Shown in pieces: positions 35,195 through 44,300 of a DNA stretch of 64,000 nucleotides. How positions within the stretch are numbered: position 1 is the first letter of the stretch; every line of letters starts with the position of its first letter. A program made the position numbers and the translations under genes. Origin of the DNA: JAFAXD01 sp963816775 (GTDB taxonomy: Bacteria; Pseudomonadota; Alphaproteobacteria; Rhizobiales; Xanthobacteraceae); NCBI GenBank assembly GCA_963816775.1, contig CAWFLX010000068.1, positions 1 through 64,000 on the forward strand, written 5' to 3'. Under the pieces are notes generated by a model. The model did not search any database. It saw nothing but the letters and a program-made list of their open reading frames with translations, and was not told where the DNA came from.

Positions 35195-35584
35195 ATGGCT
35201 GACTTCACCTACGACCACATGCATCTGCGCAGCCCCGATCCGGAAGCGACCGCGGCGTTCTACGAGCGCATGTTCGGGGCGCAGATCCTGCGCAGCGTTC
35301 AGGGCGGGCAACCGCGCATCGATCTGAAGCTCGGCGGCGTCGACGTCTTCATCATGCAGGTTGCCGCCGGCAGCAACGTCAGTCCGGCGCCGCCTCACCC
35401 CCATCAGGGGCTCGATCACTTCGGCCTGCGGGTCAACGGCATCGACGCGATCGTTGCCGAGCTTAAGGCCAAGGGCGTGCATTTCACCATGGAGCCGACC
35501 ACAGTCCGGCCTGGCGTACGCGTCGCATTCCTGCGCGGGCCGGAAGGCGTGTCGATCGAGCTACTCGACCGCGACGCGGCGTGA
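35195..35584 (+). CDS. VOC/glyoxalase superfamily protein, 129 residues
   Basis: Vicinal-oxygen-chelate fold with two beta-alpha-beta-beta-beta modules: YDHMHLRSPDPEATAAFYERMFG at the start, LDHFGLRVNGIDAIVAELKAKG in the middle and GVSIELLDRD at the end. Likely metal ligands are the first His, His in LDHFG and the Glu near the end. It could be a dioxygenase, isomerase or resistance protein. The last 24 bases overlap the convergent monooxygenase gene. Confidence 0.85.
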   Translation: MADFTYDHMHLRSPDPEATAAFYERMFGAQILRSVQGGQPRIDLKLGGVDVFIMQVAAGSNVSPAPPHPHQGLDHFGLRVNGIDAIVAELKAKGVHFTMEPTTVRPGVRVAFLRGPEGVSIELLDRDAA

Positions 35585-37276
35585 GGCGGCGGCGCCTTTG
35601 CCAGAAGCCGCCCTGACCGCAAGCACGTCTTGCTGCAGGTTTGCGCGCCGCGCTGCGATCCGTGGGCCGGCACCGCGGATCGTGTCGATCAAGTCCGCCG
35701 GGCGTTGCGGGAGATCATCGCCGCGCCAGGCGACGTGCCCATCCGGGCGCACAAGCACAAGACGCCGCCCATAGAGCGCCGCAGCCGGCGATGACGTGAT
35801 GCGACACACCCTCAGCGGAAGCCCGACGGCGGCCGCCGCGCGCTCGAGCGCGCCGGTTGCGAGGTCCGCAAACGCGAGCAGCACGAATCCGTCGCCGAAC
35901 AGATCGAGCGTGGATCGGTCCGGCTCGAGCCAAATATGCGGTGCGCGCGCACCCGGAAACGCCGTCGGCACGTAGCCGACCGTATCGTCGATCGGCTTGG
36001 GCGTGTCATCAGGCACGATGATCGGCGAGGGATGATAGATGTAGCCGAGGTGAACACCGGTCGGCTGCCAGGATTTCATGTTCTCTTCCACGAGCCGCGC
36101 GCCGATCGTACGCCGCGCCGCATCGCCCGCTGGTGTCGGCGCGAGAATGTCGGCGTGCTTGGTTCCTTGCACGAGGCGCCGATAGTTGGACAGCGACACC
36201 TCGGCGGCGCGTGCCGAAGCGGGCCGCCGTTCCAGGTCGTAGCTCTCCAGCAAGTCTGGACCGCCCCAGCCCTGGATCATGGCGGCAAGCTTCCAGCCGA
36301 GGTCGAAGGCGTCCTGCAGACCGGTGTTCATGCCGAGTCCGCCGTTGGGAGGATGCGCGTGGGCGGAATCGCCCGCCAGAAAAACCCGTCCGTCTGCAAA
36401 TCGATCAGCCACCGTGCGCTTGCGCACCCACAGTGTTTTTCCCTCAACCGCATACGGGATGTCGCATCCCATGAATCGGCGCACCAGCGCCGAAACGTCG
36501 GCGCGCTCCAGATCATTCTCGTCGATGCCGACGACCTGCAACCGCCACAGGTCCTTGCCGTCGACGAAAGAGATGAACGACCAGGTTCCTTCCGGGCCGA
36601 CGAACACGTAACGGACTGCCGGATCCTTGTCGTGATGGGATGCGAAATCGGGGATGCGCAGATAGATGTTCATCGACCAATCGATGTGGCGCTCGCCGCG
36701 AATCTCGATCCCGAGCAGTTCGCGTGTCGTGGATGCAAACCCATCGCAGCCGACCAGATAGTCGGCGCGCACGATCTCTACCTCGCCGGTGCGCTGATCG
36801 CGCAGCGTTGCGGTGACCCCGGATAGGTCCTGCTCGAACGTTTCGAGCTTAACTTGGTGGCGAATGGTGACGTGCGGGAACGAGCGCGCGCAGTCCTGCA
36901 GGATCGGATCGAACCAGGTTTGCGGGCACATCAGACCGCGCTCGGGGCTGAAGGCCGAGTCGGCTCGCTCGTTGAGGGACGGCACGCGGATACGCCCGAT
37001 CTCGTAGCCCTGCATGTCGGTGACGAAGGCATTGTCGAGCGGGTAGTCGAGCGGAAAGCCCCAGTTGCGAACCTTGCGAGCGATGCCGAGCTGGCGGCAG
37101 AACTCCATGGTTCGCACGCTCACTTCCAACATCTTGGCGGGGCCGAGCTTGTTCTCATTCTTCTCGACCAGCATGGCGGCAACGCCCCGCCGCCCAAGGT
37201 CGGCAGCGAGCACAAGCCCGATCGGCCCGCCGCCGACGATCAGAACCGGCGTTCGGGCGGTCGCGCCAATCACCAT
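35561..37276 (-). CDS. FAD-dependent aromatic monooxygenase (PheA/TfdB/MhpA type)
   Basis: Group A flavoprotein hydroxylase of 571 residues. The dinucleotide motif VGGGPIGLVLAADLGRRG is near residue 14, the second NAD(P)H/FAD motif VGCDGFASTTRELLG is near residue 170, and the FAD ribityl motif VFLAGDSAHAHPPNGGLGMNTGLQD is near residue 300. The C-terminal thioredoxin-like extension is present. It would hydroxylate a phenol, salicylate or aminobenzoate ring. It ends four bases before the 3-hydroxyanthranilate dioxygenase gene begins on the minus strand, in effect downstream of it, so the two share a transcript. Confidence 0.9.
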   Translation of the reverse strand: MVIGATARTPVLIVGGGPIGLVLAADLGRRGVAAMLVEKNENKLGPAKMLEVSVRTMEFCRQLGIARKVRNWGFPLDYPLDNAFVTDMQGYEIGRIRVPSLNERADSAFSPERGLMCPQTWFDPILQDCARSFPHVTIRHQVKLETFEQDLSGVTATLRDQRTGEVEIVRADYLVGCDGFASTTRELLGIEIRGERHIDWSMNIYLRIPDFASHHDKDPAVRYVFVGPEGTWSFISFVDGKDLWRLQVVGIDENDLERADVSALVRRFMGCDIPYAVEGKTLWVRKRTVADRFADGRVFLAGDSAHAHPPNGGLGMNTGLQDAFDLGWKLAAMIQGWGGPDLLESYDLERRPASARAAEVSLSNYRRLVQGTKHADILAPTPAGDAARRTIGARLVEENMKSWQPTGVHLGYIYHPSPIIVPDDTPKPIDDTVGYVPTAFPGARAPHIWLEPDRSTLDLFGDGFVLLAFADLATGALERAAAAVGLPLRVCRITSSPAAALYGRRLVLVRPDGHVAWRGDDLPQRPADLIDTIRGAGPRIAARRANLQQDVLAVRAASGKGAAASRRVAVE

Positions 37277-37279
37277 GGG

Positions 37280-37852
37280 TTACGCCGCCGCGGTCACATC
37301 CATCGCCACCCATCCGGGCGGCGGCTCCTTGCCGGGATGCACGGTGCCGCAGTGCTTGCAGGTGCGCGCCTGCGGATCGTTGTAGAACGCGGTGAACAGC
37401 GGCGGCAGGTCCTTCACGATATCCTTGACCTGCACTTCCACGCGGTGCACGCGCTCGCCGCACTTGAAGCAGTACCACTCGAACCCGTCGATATCGGTGT
37501 CGCGCCGGGTACCTTCGACCACGAGCCCGACCGAGCCCGGTATCGGCCGCTGTGGCGAATGGCGCGTGTGCGGCCCGATCATGAACACGTCGCCTTCCTT
37601 GATCGGCACGTCGTAGATCTTGCCGCTCTCGGCGATCTTGAGAAGCATGTCGCCCTTGAGCTGATAGAAGAATTCCTCGACCGGATCGTCGTGGAAATCG
37701 ACGCGCTGGTTTGGCCCGCCGACGATCATCACCGTCATGTCGGACTTGGTATCGAACAGCTGCTTGTTTCCGACCGGCGGCTTGAGGAAGTGCTGGTTCT
37801 CGGCGATCCAGCGCTGGAAGTTGAACGGTCGATGGCGCGGATGTTGCAACAT
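37280..37852 (-). CDS. nbaC: 3-hydroxyanthranilate 3,4-dioxygenase
   Basis: Cupin non-heme iron dioxygenase opening the ring of 3-hydroxyanthranilate to 2-amino-3-carboxymuconate semialdehyde. It has QRVDFHDDPVEEFFYQLKGDM (His and Glu ligands near residue 50), GPHTRHSPQRP (His) and the bacterial C-terminal rubredoxin-like iron site CFKCGE and CKHCGTVHPG. 190 residues, the usual bacterial length. The gene symbol follows the 2-nitrobenzoate pathway; kynurenine-pathway names also exist. It is co-transcribed with the FAD monooxygenase and preceded by a DHDPS-family gene. Confidence 0.92.
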   Translation of the reverse strand: MLQHPRHRPFNFQRWIAENQHFLKPPVGNKQLFDTKSDMTVMIVGGPNQRVDFHDDPVEEFFYQLKGDMLLKIAESGKIYDVPIKEGDVFMIGPHTRHSPQRPIPGSVGLVVEGTRRDTDIDGFEWYCFKCGERVHRVEVQVKDIVKDLPPLFTAFYNDPQARTCKHCGTVHPGKEPPPGWVAMDVTAAA

Positions 37853-37878
37853 GTCGGATCCTTTCGAAGCTATAGCGG

Positions 37879-38865
37879 CTATTCGGCGGCGACGACGCGC
37901 GGCTTATCGGTCAAGGTGAGCCCGCACGTTTCGAACGCAGCCCGGGTCGCGGCCTTTTCGGCCTCACTGAGTTCCACCAGCGGCCGGCGCACCGGGCCGC
38001 CGACCTGGCCTAGCAATTCCTGCCAGTATTTCTGATGCGCAAACGGCTTGCCGGGCGGCCGCGTCTTGCGGATTGCCTCGCGCACCGGATTGAGGCTGTC
38101 GCGCACGCGCCTCCCTTCCTTCACGTCGCCGGCCATGGCGAGGTCGGTGTATTCGCGCATCCGCCGGTCGAGCGCGGTTTGCAACGTGTAGGGCGGCGAT
38201 GAGCACAGATAGAGCTGCCACCCGAGCTCGACGATGTTGTCGAACCACTCCTCCTCGGAGGCGGTCGACACCAAAAACTTGTCGCCGGCGAGCTGCGTCA
38301 ATTTTACGTACATCTCGCGCGGCACGCTGTACTTGATCGCGACCACGTTCTCGATGCCGGCGAGCTCGGCGCACAGCTCGGGGCTGAGCAGATAGCCACT
38401 GTCTGGATGGCTCCACAGCGCGATGCCGATCGAAACCTGCGACGCGATATAGCGATAATATTCGCGCACGCAGTCGTCATGGGCGTGGTGGAAGTGGAGC
38501 ATCGGCGCGTGCACGATGATGTAGTCGCCGCCGATCGCCTCGGCGTGGCGGGCGAGTTCGATGACAACGTCGAGGTTCTGATCCGAGCAGGACAACACGG
38601 TCTGCGCCTTGCCGGCCGTCTCCTCGACCGCGATGTCGAACAGACGCTTGCGCTCGGCCAGCGTCAGCGAAAAGAACTCGCCCTGTTTGCCGGCGACGAA
38701 CAAACCGTCAATCGCAAGATCGTTGATCCAGTGCCGCATGTTTGCGCGCAAGCCGGCCTCGTCGAGCGCAAGATCGCCCGGCCGAAACGGCGTATTGGCG
38801 GCGGCGAAGATGCCGCGCATGTGCACGCGGGAGTAGTCCTTGGCCTCGTGCTTGCGGTATTTCAT
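37879..38865 (-). CDS. Dihydrodipicolinate synthase/N-acetylneuraminate lyase family protein
   Basis: Class I aldolase-fold enzyme of 328 residues. The Schiff-base Lys lies in NVVAIKYSVP near residue 180, with GKQGEFFSLTLAERKRLF in place of the usual GTTGE motif and HAPMLHFHH nearer the middle. It may be an aldolase or hydratase-aldolase on a keto acid rather than lysine-pathway DapA. It lies upstream of the 3-hydroxyanthranilate dioxygenase gene on the same strand (26-base gap), suggesting it acts on a ring-fission product, but this is inference. Confidence 0.85.
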   Translation of the reverse strand: MKYRKHEAKDYSRVHMRGIFAAANTPFRPGDLALDEAGLRANMRHWINDLAIDGLFVAGKQGEFFSLTLAERKRLFDIAVEETAGKAQTVLSCSDQNLDVVIELARHAEAIGGDYIIVHAPMLHFHHAHDDCVREYYRYIASQVSIGIALWSHPDSGYLLSPELCAELAGIENVVAIKYSVPREMYVKLTQLAGDKFLVSTASEEEWFDNIVELGWQLYLCSSPPYTLQTALDRRMREYTDLAMAGDVKEGRRVRDSLNPVREAIRKTRPPGKPFAHQKYWQELLGQVGGPVRRPLVELSEAEKAATRAAFETCGLTLTDKPRVVAAE

Positions 38866-38985
38866 CGCGCGCCGTCCGTCCTTGCATGGTGACGGAGTTC
38901 AGTTTGCGTCAATCCTCGAGCAGCCGCAAATGCTTGTTGGTCATGCCGCCGATGATTTCTGGCGCGGCTTAACGGCGCCCCGGCA

Positions 38986-39963
38986 TCATTTTTCGGCCCC
39001 ATAGGACTTGAGCAACTTGCCCGCATTGACCCGGTCCTCCTTGAGGAATGCGGCGAATTGCTCGGGGCTCGAACCTTCGGGCTCGATGAACTGCGCTTGC
39101 GCAAAGGCGCCGAATTTCGAACCGCGGATGATCCCTACAACCTCGGAATAGATCCGCTTGACGACGTCGTCCGGCGTTGCCGTCGGCACCACCAGTCCCC
39201 AGAAGATCGGGCCGCCTGGAAAGCCCGCGAGCCCGGCTTGCGCGAGCGTCGGAACGTCGGGCAGGCGCGCGTTACGTCCTGAGCTGCGCAGCGCCAGAAC
39301 CTTGAGTTTCTTCTCGTCGAGCTGGCCCGCCATGTTGCCGACGCCGATCTTCGAAACATCGATGGTCCCGGCCAGCAGCGCGGCGATGATCTCGCTGCCG
39401 CCCTTGTAGGGAACGCCGACGAAGCTCGTCTTCCACAACTCGCCGAGCCAGAGGCGGTACATGTCGGTCGTCGTGCGCGCGCCGAGCGTGCCGAAGTTGA
39501 GCGCACCCGGGCGCGCCGCCGCGAGCGCGCGCAGCTCATCGACCGAATTGGCGGCGAGCGCCTGTTTCGCCACCAGCCCTTCGACCACGTAGTACATGTT
39601 GGTGACCGGCCGGAAATCCTTGTCCGGGTCGTAGGGCAGGTTTGGAACCGTAAACGGGTTGAACGACATCGTGTCCGGGCTCACCACGCATAGCGTGTAG
39701 CCGTCGGGCGCGGCCTTGGCGCACTCCGCGCCGCCGATCACCATGTTGGCGCCGGGCCGGTTTTCGACGATCACCGGCTGCCCCATCCGGTCGGAGAGTT
39801 CCTGCGCGGTCAGCCGCGCCGCGACGTCGGTGACCGAACCGGGCGCAATCGGCACGATCATGCGGATCGGCCGGCTCGGATAGGTCTGCGCGCTCGCCGC
39901 GGTTGCGCCAAGAAACAGCCCCCACAGCGCCATTAGGATTTGCGAGCCCGTTCGTGTGGCCAT
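38986..39963 (-). CDS. TctC/Bug-family solute-binding protein
   Basis: Signal peptide (QILMALWGLFLGATAASAQ) then YPSRPIRMIVPIAPGSVTDVAARL, VENRPGANMVIGGAECAKAAPDGYT and PYKGGSEIIAALLAGTID, all Bug-family features. The start at 39963 has GAGG six bases before it; an ATG two codons upstream is possible. It lies upstream of the DHDPS-dioxygenase-monooxygenase genes on the same strand, so it could bind the substrate or a product of that set. No TctAB genes are present. Confidence 0.9.
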   Translation of the reverse strand: MATRTGSQILMALWGLFLGATAASAQTYPSRPIRMIVPIAPGSVTDVAARLTAQELSDRMGQPVIVENRPGANMVIGGAECAKAAPDGYTLCVVSPDTMSFNPFTVPNLPYDPDKDFRPVTNMYYVVEGLVAKQALAANSVDELRALAAARPGALNFGTLGARTTTDMYRLWLGELWKTSFVGVPYKGGSEIIAALLAGTIDVSKIGVGNMAGQLDEKKLKVLALRSSGRNARLPDVPTLAQAGLAGFPGGPIFWGLVVPTATPDDVVKRIYSEVVGIIRGSKFGAFAQAQFIEPEGSSPEQFAAFLKEDRVNAGKLLKSYGAEK

Positions 39964-40059
39964 CGACATCCTCCCCGTTTACGCTGCGTTGGTCGCTTAC
40001 AAGCGATCCTTGCAGAGAAATGCGGTGACGTCGACCTAGTGCCCTGAGATCAGCATCCG

Positions 40060-40866
40060 ATGCATGACCAGCTCTTTCGCCTGGATCGCAAAGTCGCCGT
40101 AGTCACCGGCGCCGGCAATGGACTTGGCCGGGCGTTCTCGCTCGGGCTTGCCGCATTCGGCGCAACCGTGATCTGCGCCGACCGCAACCTCGAGGGCGCC
40201 GATGAGACCGCGTCGCTGGCGAAGCAATCGCGTGGCGTCGCCGAGGCGCTGCGTGTCGACGTGGCGAGCGAATCCTCCGTGGACGACATGTGGAAGGAGA
40301 TCGCGGACAACCATGGGCGCATCGACATTCTGATCAACAATGCCGGCATTGCCACCAAGACGGCGCGCACCCACGAGTTTGCCATCGAGGATTGGGATCA
40401 CCTGATGGCGATCAATCTGCGCGGGGTGTTCCTGGTCACCCGCAAGGCGCTCGCGCTGATGCTTCCGGGCCCCGGCTCGATCATCAACATCGCGTCGATT
40501 GCGGGACTGCGCGGTTATTGGCCGGGATTTCCCTCGCTCGCCATCAACTACTCGACCTCGAAGGCCGGCGTCATCGGGTTCACCCGCCAGGTTGCGGCCG
40601 AATATGCCAAGGAGAAAATCCGCGTTAACGCGGTCGCGCCGGGCTGGCACGGCGGCACCGCGCTGGGCGCCGCGCGCCGGGCGAGCCTCGGGCCGGACGA
40701 AATTGCGGCGTTTGAGGAGGCGATCCAGAAACGCATTCCGATGGGGCATCGCGGCACGCCGGACGATCTCGTCGGGCTCATTGTTTACCTGGCGAGCGAT
40801 GCATCCCACTACCTGACCGGACAGGTGCTCGCGCACGATGGCGGTTGGGACGCAATCGTTGCTTAG
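40060..40866 (+). CDS. Short-chain dehydrogenase/reductase
   Basis: Classical SDR of 268 residues: GAGNGLGRA cofactor motif near residue 18, NNAG near residue 91, Ser in NIASIAGLRG, catalytic YSTSK near residue 166 and the C-terminal HDGGWDAI. CADRN after the second strand suggests NAD preference. Substrate unknown. It is divergent from the Bug-protein gene, with a 96-base gap. Confidence 0.92.
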   Translation: MHDQLFRLDRKVAVVTGAGNGLGRAFSLGLAAFGATVICADRNLEGADETASLAKQSRGVAEALRVDVASESSVDDMWKEIADNHGRIDILINNAGIATKTARTHEFAIEDWDHLMAINLRGVFLVTRKALALMLPGPGSIINIASIAGLRGYWPGFPSLAINYSTSKAGVIGFTRQVAAEYAKEKIRVNAVAPGWHGGTALGAARRASLGPDEIAAFEEAIQKRIPMGHRGTPDDLVGLIVYLASDASHYLTGQVLAHDGGWDAIVA

Positions 40867-41035
40867 GATTTTGGCGGGAGACTCCCTTCTTGATTCGACC
40901 GACCGGCACCGGACCGAACGGGGCGACAACTCTCGGATGGGAGTACCGTGGCAATCGCCAACCGTGTGGTCACCCGCCGGCCTTCGTCGTAAAATGTGTG
41001 TTGCCGCAGGATTCGGCGGCGGCTAGGGAACCGGG

Positions 41036-41647
41036 ATGCGGAAGCGCCTCGCACTAGGGCTGGCAATCGCAGCCGCCGCGTTGGTCGCGGTGCTGGGCGC
41101 CGAGGCGCGCGCTCAAAACCTGTTCGACTTTTTATTCGGTGGCTTCCAGCGGCAAGCCCCGCAACAGCAGCAGCAGGCGCCGCCCCCCGGCGGCTCGATC
41201 CCGGAAGCCGGCTACGGCGGCGGTCAGGCGTTTTGCGTGCGGTTGTGCGACGGGCGCTACTTCCCGCTGCAGCCGCATCCGACCGCAAGCCCCTCGCAGC
41301 TTTGCAGCGCGTTCTGCCCCGCGACCCAGACCCGGATTTTCCGCGGCAACGAAATCCAGACCGCGGTTGGGCAGGACGGCAGCCGCTACCAGGAACTCAA
41401 GAACGCCTATCTCTATCGCAAGCAATTGGTCTCCGGCTGCACCTGCAACGGTAAGGATTCCCTTGGCCTCGTAACCCTTGACGCCAGCAACGACCCGACC
41501 TTGCAGCCGGGCGACACGGTGGCGACGCCGGACGGCAAGACGGCCACCGTCAAGGTCGCGCCACCTGGCGGAGCGCCTCCGCCCGGCGCAGCTCCGCCCA
41601 CAACGGGCGCGCGGCCGCCGGCGCCGGTGCAGCAGCGGCAATATTAA
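41036..41647 (+). CDS. DUF2865 exported protein, 203 residues
   Basis: A signal peptide (LALGLAIAAAALVAVLGAEARA) and Gln/Pro-rich linker precede the DUF2865 domain: FCVRLCDGRYFPL, LCSAFCPATQTRIFRG and CTCNGKDSLGL. Six conserved cysteines probably form disulfides in the periplasm. The C-terminal tail is Pro/Gly/Ala-rich. Function unknown. The stop overlaps the convergent methyltransferase stop by four bases. Confidence 0.87.
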   Translation: MRKRLALGLAIAAAALVAVLGAEARAQNLFDFLFGGFQRQAPQQQQQAPPPGGSIPEAGYGGGQAFCVRLCDGRYFPLQPHPTASPSQLCSAFCPATQTRIFRGNEIQTAVGQDGSRYQELKNAYLYRKQLVSGCTCNGKDSLGLVTLDASNDPTLQPGDTVATPDGKTATVKVAPPGGAPPPGAAPPTTGARPPAPVQQRQY

Positions 41648-42276
41648 TCGCGGCTTGCCTGCGCGCTGTCGCGCTTGCGGCCCACGAGGTCGATCAGCGC
41701 CGCCATCCCGACGTGGCCGCTGCCTTCCTGGGTCATGCTGTCATGCGAGCGGATCTGCAGGTCGGAGAAATCCGCGAATGCCTCCGCCAACATGGCTTCG
41801 GTGTAGAGATTTTCGACCGCCGACGGGCCGCCGGTCTTGTACTTGAGCTGCTCGGGCCGGTAGCCCTGCAGCAGCAGAAGGCCGCCGGGCTTTAGCGCGC
41901 GCCGGATCCCGGCGAAGATGCGCCCGCGCTGCGCCGGGTTGGCAAATTGGATGAAAATGACGGCGACGACGTCGAACGCCTCCTCGGGCCAGTTCCAGTC
42001 GATGACGTCGGCCAGCTCGAACTTGAGTGAAACGTTGCGCGCCTTGGCGAGCGCGCGGGCCTTCGCCTGCGCGGCGGATGAGAAATCGACCGACAGAACC
42101 TCGAGGCCCTGCTGGGCGAGCCAGACCCCGTTGCGGCCTTCGCCGTCGGCGACCGCGAGCGCGTTGCCCCGCCGCGGCAGCAGATGCGCCTGCGAGCGCA
42201 GGAACACATTGGGCTCGGTTCCGAACACAAAGTCGGGCGCCGAAAATCGGGTTTCCCAGCGTTCCAATTCGCTCAT
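41644..42276 (-). CDS. Class I SAM-dependent methyltransferase (TehB-like)
   Basis: 210 residues with the SAM motif region ALAVADGEGRNGVWLAQQG near residue 40, acidic SVDFSSAAQAKARAL and the post-I motif ALKPGGLLLLQGY. The opening WETRFSAPDFVFGTEPN is typical of the TehB/thiopurine-like group that methylates small compounds. The start at 42276 is supported by GGAGGAAA about eight bases upstream; an earlier in-frame start at 42300 would overlap that site. Substrate unknown. Confidence 0.85.
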   Translation of the reverse strand: MSELERWETRFSAPDFVFGTEPNVFLRSQAHLLPRRGNALAVADGEGRNGVWLAQQGLEVLSVDFSSAAQAKARALAKARNVSLKFELADVIDWNWPEEAFDVVAVIFIQFANPAQRGRIFAGIRRALKPGGLLLLQGYRPEQLKYKTGGPSAVENLYTEAMLAEAFADFSDLQIRSHDSMTQEGSGHVGMAALIDLVGRKRDSAQASRD

Positions 42277-42414
42277 GCTTGTCGTTTCCTCCGTGATCAA
42301 ACCGCGCGGCGCAGTTTCGGCAAGCGCGCTGGCCGGTCAATCATCCGGCCCGCGTGGCAGCCGTGCAAAATAGTCGCGCGAAGGAACGGCACAGCCAACA
42401 CGAAGGGGATCTGC

Positions 42415-42907
42415 ATGGCCACCATCGATGAACGGTTTGCGGCGCTGGAGCGCCGCATCGCACTCTTGGAAGACCAGGTTGCGATCTATCAGTTGATGGC
42501 GGCTTATGGCCCGGCCGCCGACAGCGGCAGCACCGATCGTGCGACCACCCTGTGGGCCGAGGACGGCATCTACGATCTGCATTCACGCGTGATGACCGGC
42601 CGGGGCGAGATCGCGCAGGAGCTCGAAGGCGAATGGCACCAGGGGCTGATCGCGCAGGGCAGCGGCCACATCGTCAGCATGCCGCACGTCGTCGTCGACG
42701 GGCGATCAGGCCGTCGCGACCTGTCATTCGCGGCTTTACCGCCGCGAGGGCGAGGCCTATCGGGTCATCAGCTGCAGCGCCAACCGCTGGGAGTTCGTGC
42801 GCGGCGCGCGGGGCTGGCAGGTCAAGCGCCGGATCTCACGCCGGCTCGACGGATCAGAGGGCTCGCACGCGCTGCTGGCGGAAGGCATCAACGCGCGTCG
42901 GACTTAG
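42415..42907 (+). pseudogene. SnoaL-like (NTF2-fold) protein, one-base frameshift
   Basis: The first 95 codons read FAALERRIALLEDQ, YGPAADSGSTDRATTLWAED, HIVSMPHVVVDG, a SnoaL_4-type polyketide-cyclase/dehydrase fold. After the GGG run at 42700-42702 the natural continuation (DQAVATCHSRLYRREG, SANRWEFVRGARGWQVKRR, ending INARRT and a stop at 42905-42907) is in another frame. Removing one G joins them into a 163-residue protein. GAAGGGGA precedes the ATG. A sequencing slip in the G run is as likely as gene decay. Its neighbour downstream is the CmcJ-type gene. Confidence 0.82.
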
Positions 42908-43077
42908 TCGCCGCGTTCGAGACGTTTGTCCTATGCCGGCGTAACGGCGAGGAAGGATTTGTTGCTGTCCAGGTTCTCTTTGGTCGCCGGCCACTATGGC
43001 GGCCGCCGGATGCGGTACCTATTATCAAGCAACGTCGTATGACCCAGGTCGCGATCTGAAAAATCAAGGAGGCCCCC

Positions 43078-43911
43078 ATGGTCCAACTCGCCGAGCCGGA
43101 AGCGCCCGCCACCATCGACGCGAGCATCAACTATTACCTCGACAATGGGGAAAAACCCTACACCTACACCGGCGGGCCGGGCTCGACCGACCTTCGCTCC
43201 AGCACGACTGCGGATCCGCATCGCGTGGCCATGCACAACGGCCGGCCGTTCGTCGACCGCTTTGCACTCGAGCGCGACGGCTTCCACTTCGTGCCTCACG
43301 ACACCAAGGTGCAGAGCTTTTTCGAAGAGGACGAAATCCGCCGCGTCTACTATCCGGAGATGGAAGCGCTGGTGAAGGCCGAGAGCGGCGCCAAGCGCGT
43401 CGTGGTGTTTGACCACACGCTACGCACCGCCGACGATGCCGAGCGCGAGCAACGCAAGATCCGCGAGGTGGTCCAGCGCGCCCACAACGACTACACCGAG
43501 TGGTCCGGGCCGCAGCGCGTGCGCGATCTCTTTCCGCCGGAGGAGGCGGAGGAGTTGTTGCGCCGGCGCTTCGCCATCATTCAGGTGTGGCGGCCGATCC
43601 GTCATCCGGTCGAGACCTTTCCGCTCGCGATCTGCGATGCGCAAAGCGTGTCGTTTGACGATTTCGTGATTTCCGAGCGCCGCTACCCCAACCGCGTCGG
43701 GCAGACCTACGCTGTCAAATACAATCCGGCGCATCGCTGGTACTGGTTCCCGCGCATGCGGCGTGACGAGGCGCTGGTGTTCAAGGTCTACGATTCGCTC
43801 GCCGACGGCCGCGCGCGCTGGACCGCGCATACGGCGTTCGACGATCCGACCGCGCCAGCAAACGCGCGGCCGCGCGAGAGCATTGAGATCCGCACGTTCG
43901 CGTTTTTCTAA
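43078..43911 (+). CDS. CmcJ/NvfI (AsaB-like) family oxidoreductase
   Basis: 277 residues matching the CmcJ/AsaB group known from cephamycin and fungal secondary-metabolite clusters. Key stretches: FVPHDTKVQSFFEEDEI, RVVVFDHTLR near residue 103, RAHNDYTEWSGPQRVRDL near residue 135, IQVWRPI and FPRMRRDEALVFKVYDS. His and Asp in HNDYT and the Arg in RPI fit an Fe/2-oxoglutarate-like fold, but its chemistry is not settled. CAAGGAGG lies before the ATG. It could share a transcript with the SnoaL-like gene 170 bases upstream. Confidence 0.87.
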   Translation: MVQLAEPEAPATIDASINYYLDNGEKPYTYTGGPGSTDLRSSTTADPHRVAMHNGRPFVDRFALERDGFHFVPHDTKVQSFFEEDEIRRVYYPEMEALVKAESGAKRVVVFDHTLRTADDAEREQRKIREVVQRAHNDYTEWSGPQRVRDLFPPEEAEELLRRRFAIIQVWRPIRHPVETFPLAICDAQSVSFDDFVISERRYPNRVGQTYAVKYNPAHRWYWFPRMRRDEALVFKVYDSLADGRARWTAHTAFDDPTAPANARPRESIEIRTFAFF

Positions 43912-43926
43912 GCGCCCCGTTACGCC

Positions 43927-44020
43927 GTAGGGTGGGTTAGGCGCGCAGCGCCGTAACCCACCAGCGTGCTCGCCCATTGCAGCGCTGACGATGGGTTTTG
44001 CGGCGCTCAACCCATCCTAC
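43927..44020. repeat. Paired-palindrome intergenic repeat (GTAGGGTGGGTT type)
   Basis: Two hairpins in a row: GGTGGGTTAGGCG / CGCCGTAACCCACC (about 43931-43962) and GATGGGTTTTGCG / CGCTCAACCCATC (about 43990-44017). The outer ends GTAGGGTGGGTT and AACCCATCCTAC are also complementary. Sequences like GTAGGGTGGGNNNNGCGCAGCG are widely dispersed in proteobacteria. The remainder of the 389-base gap (44021-44300) shows no gene I can support. Confidence 0.7.
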
Positions 44021-44300
44021 GCGTCTACGGCGGATCCCTCTTCACGATGTCAAACAGCCCGCGACGCCAACGCTCCGCATCCCGGTTCAACAGGGCCCCG
44101 GGCCGCCCTTCGTCCTCTTTTCCGTTCAAGAGTGGCGCGCCGTACGACTGCCCGGCTATGCGCGTCAACGAAAACCTGAACATTTAAGTAAAACTTGTTG
44201 TAGATTGGGTCGCGCGTCATTTGTTGGTTGCCCAGTCGTTGCGCGACCGCCCGCGGGCGGCCTGGTGCCCCGTCAATGGCGTCAAAGGTGAGCGCCGCGC

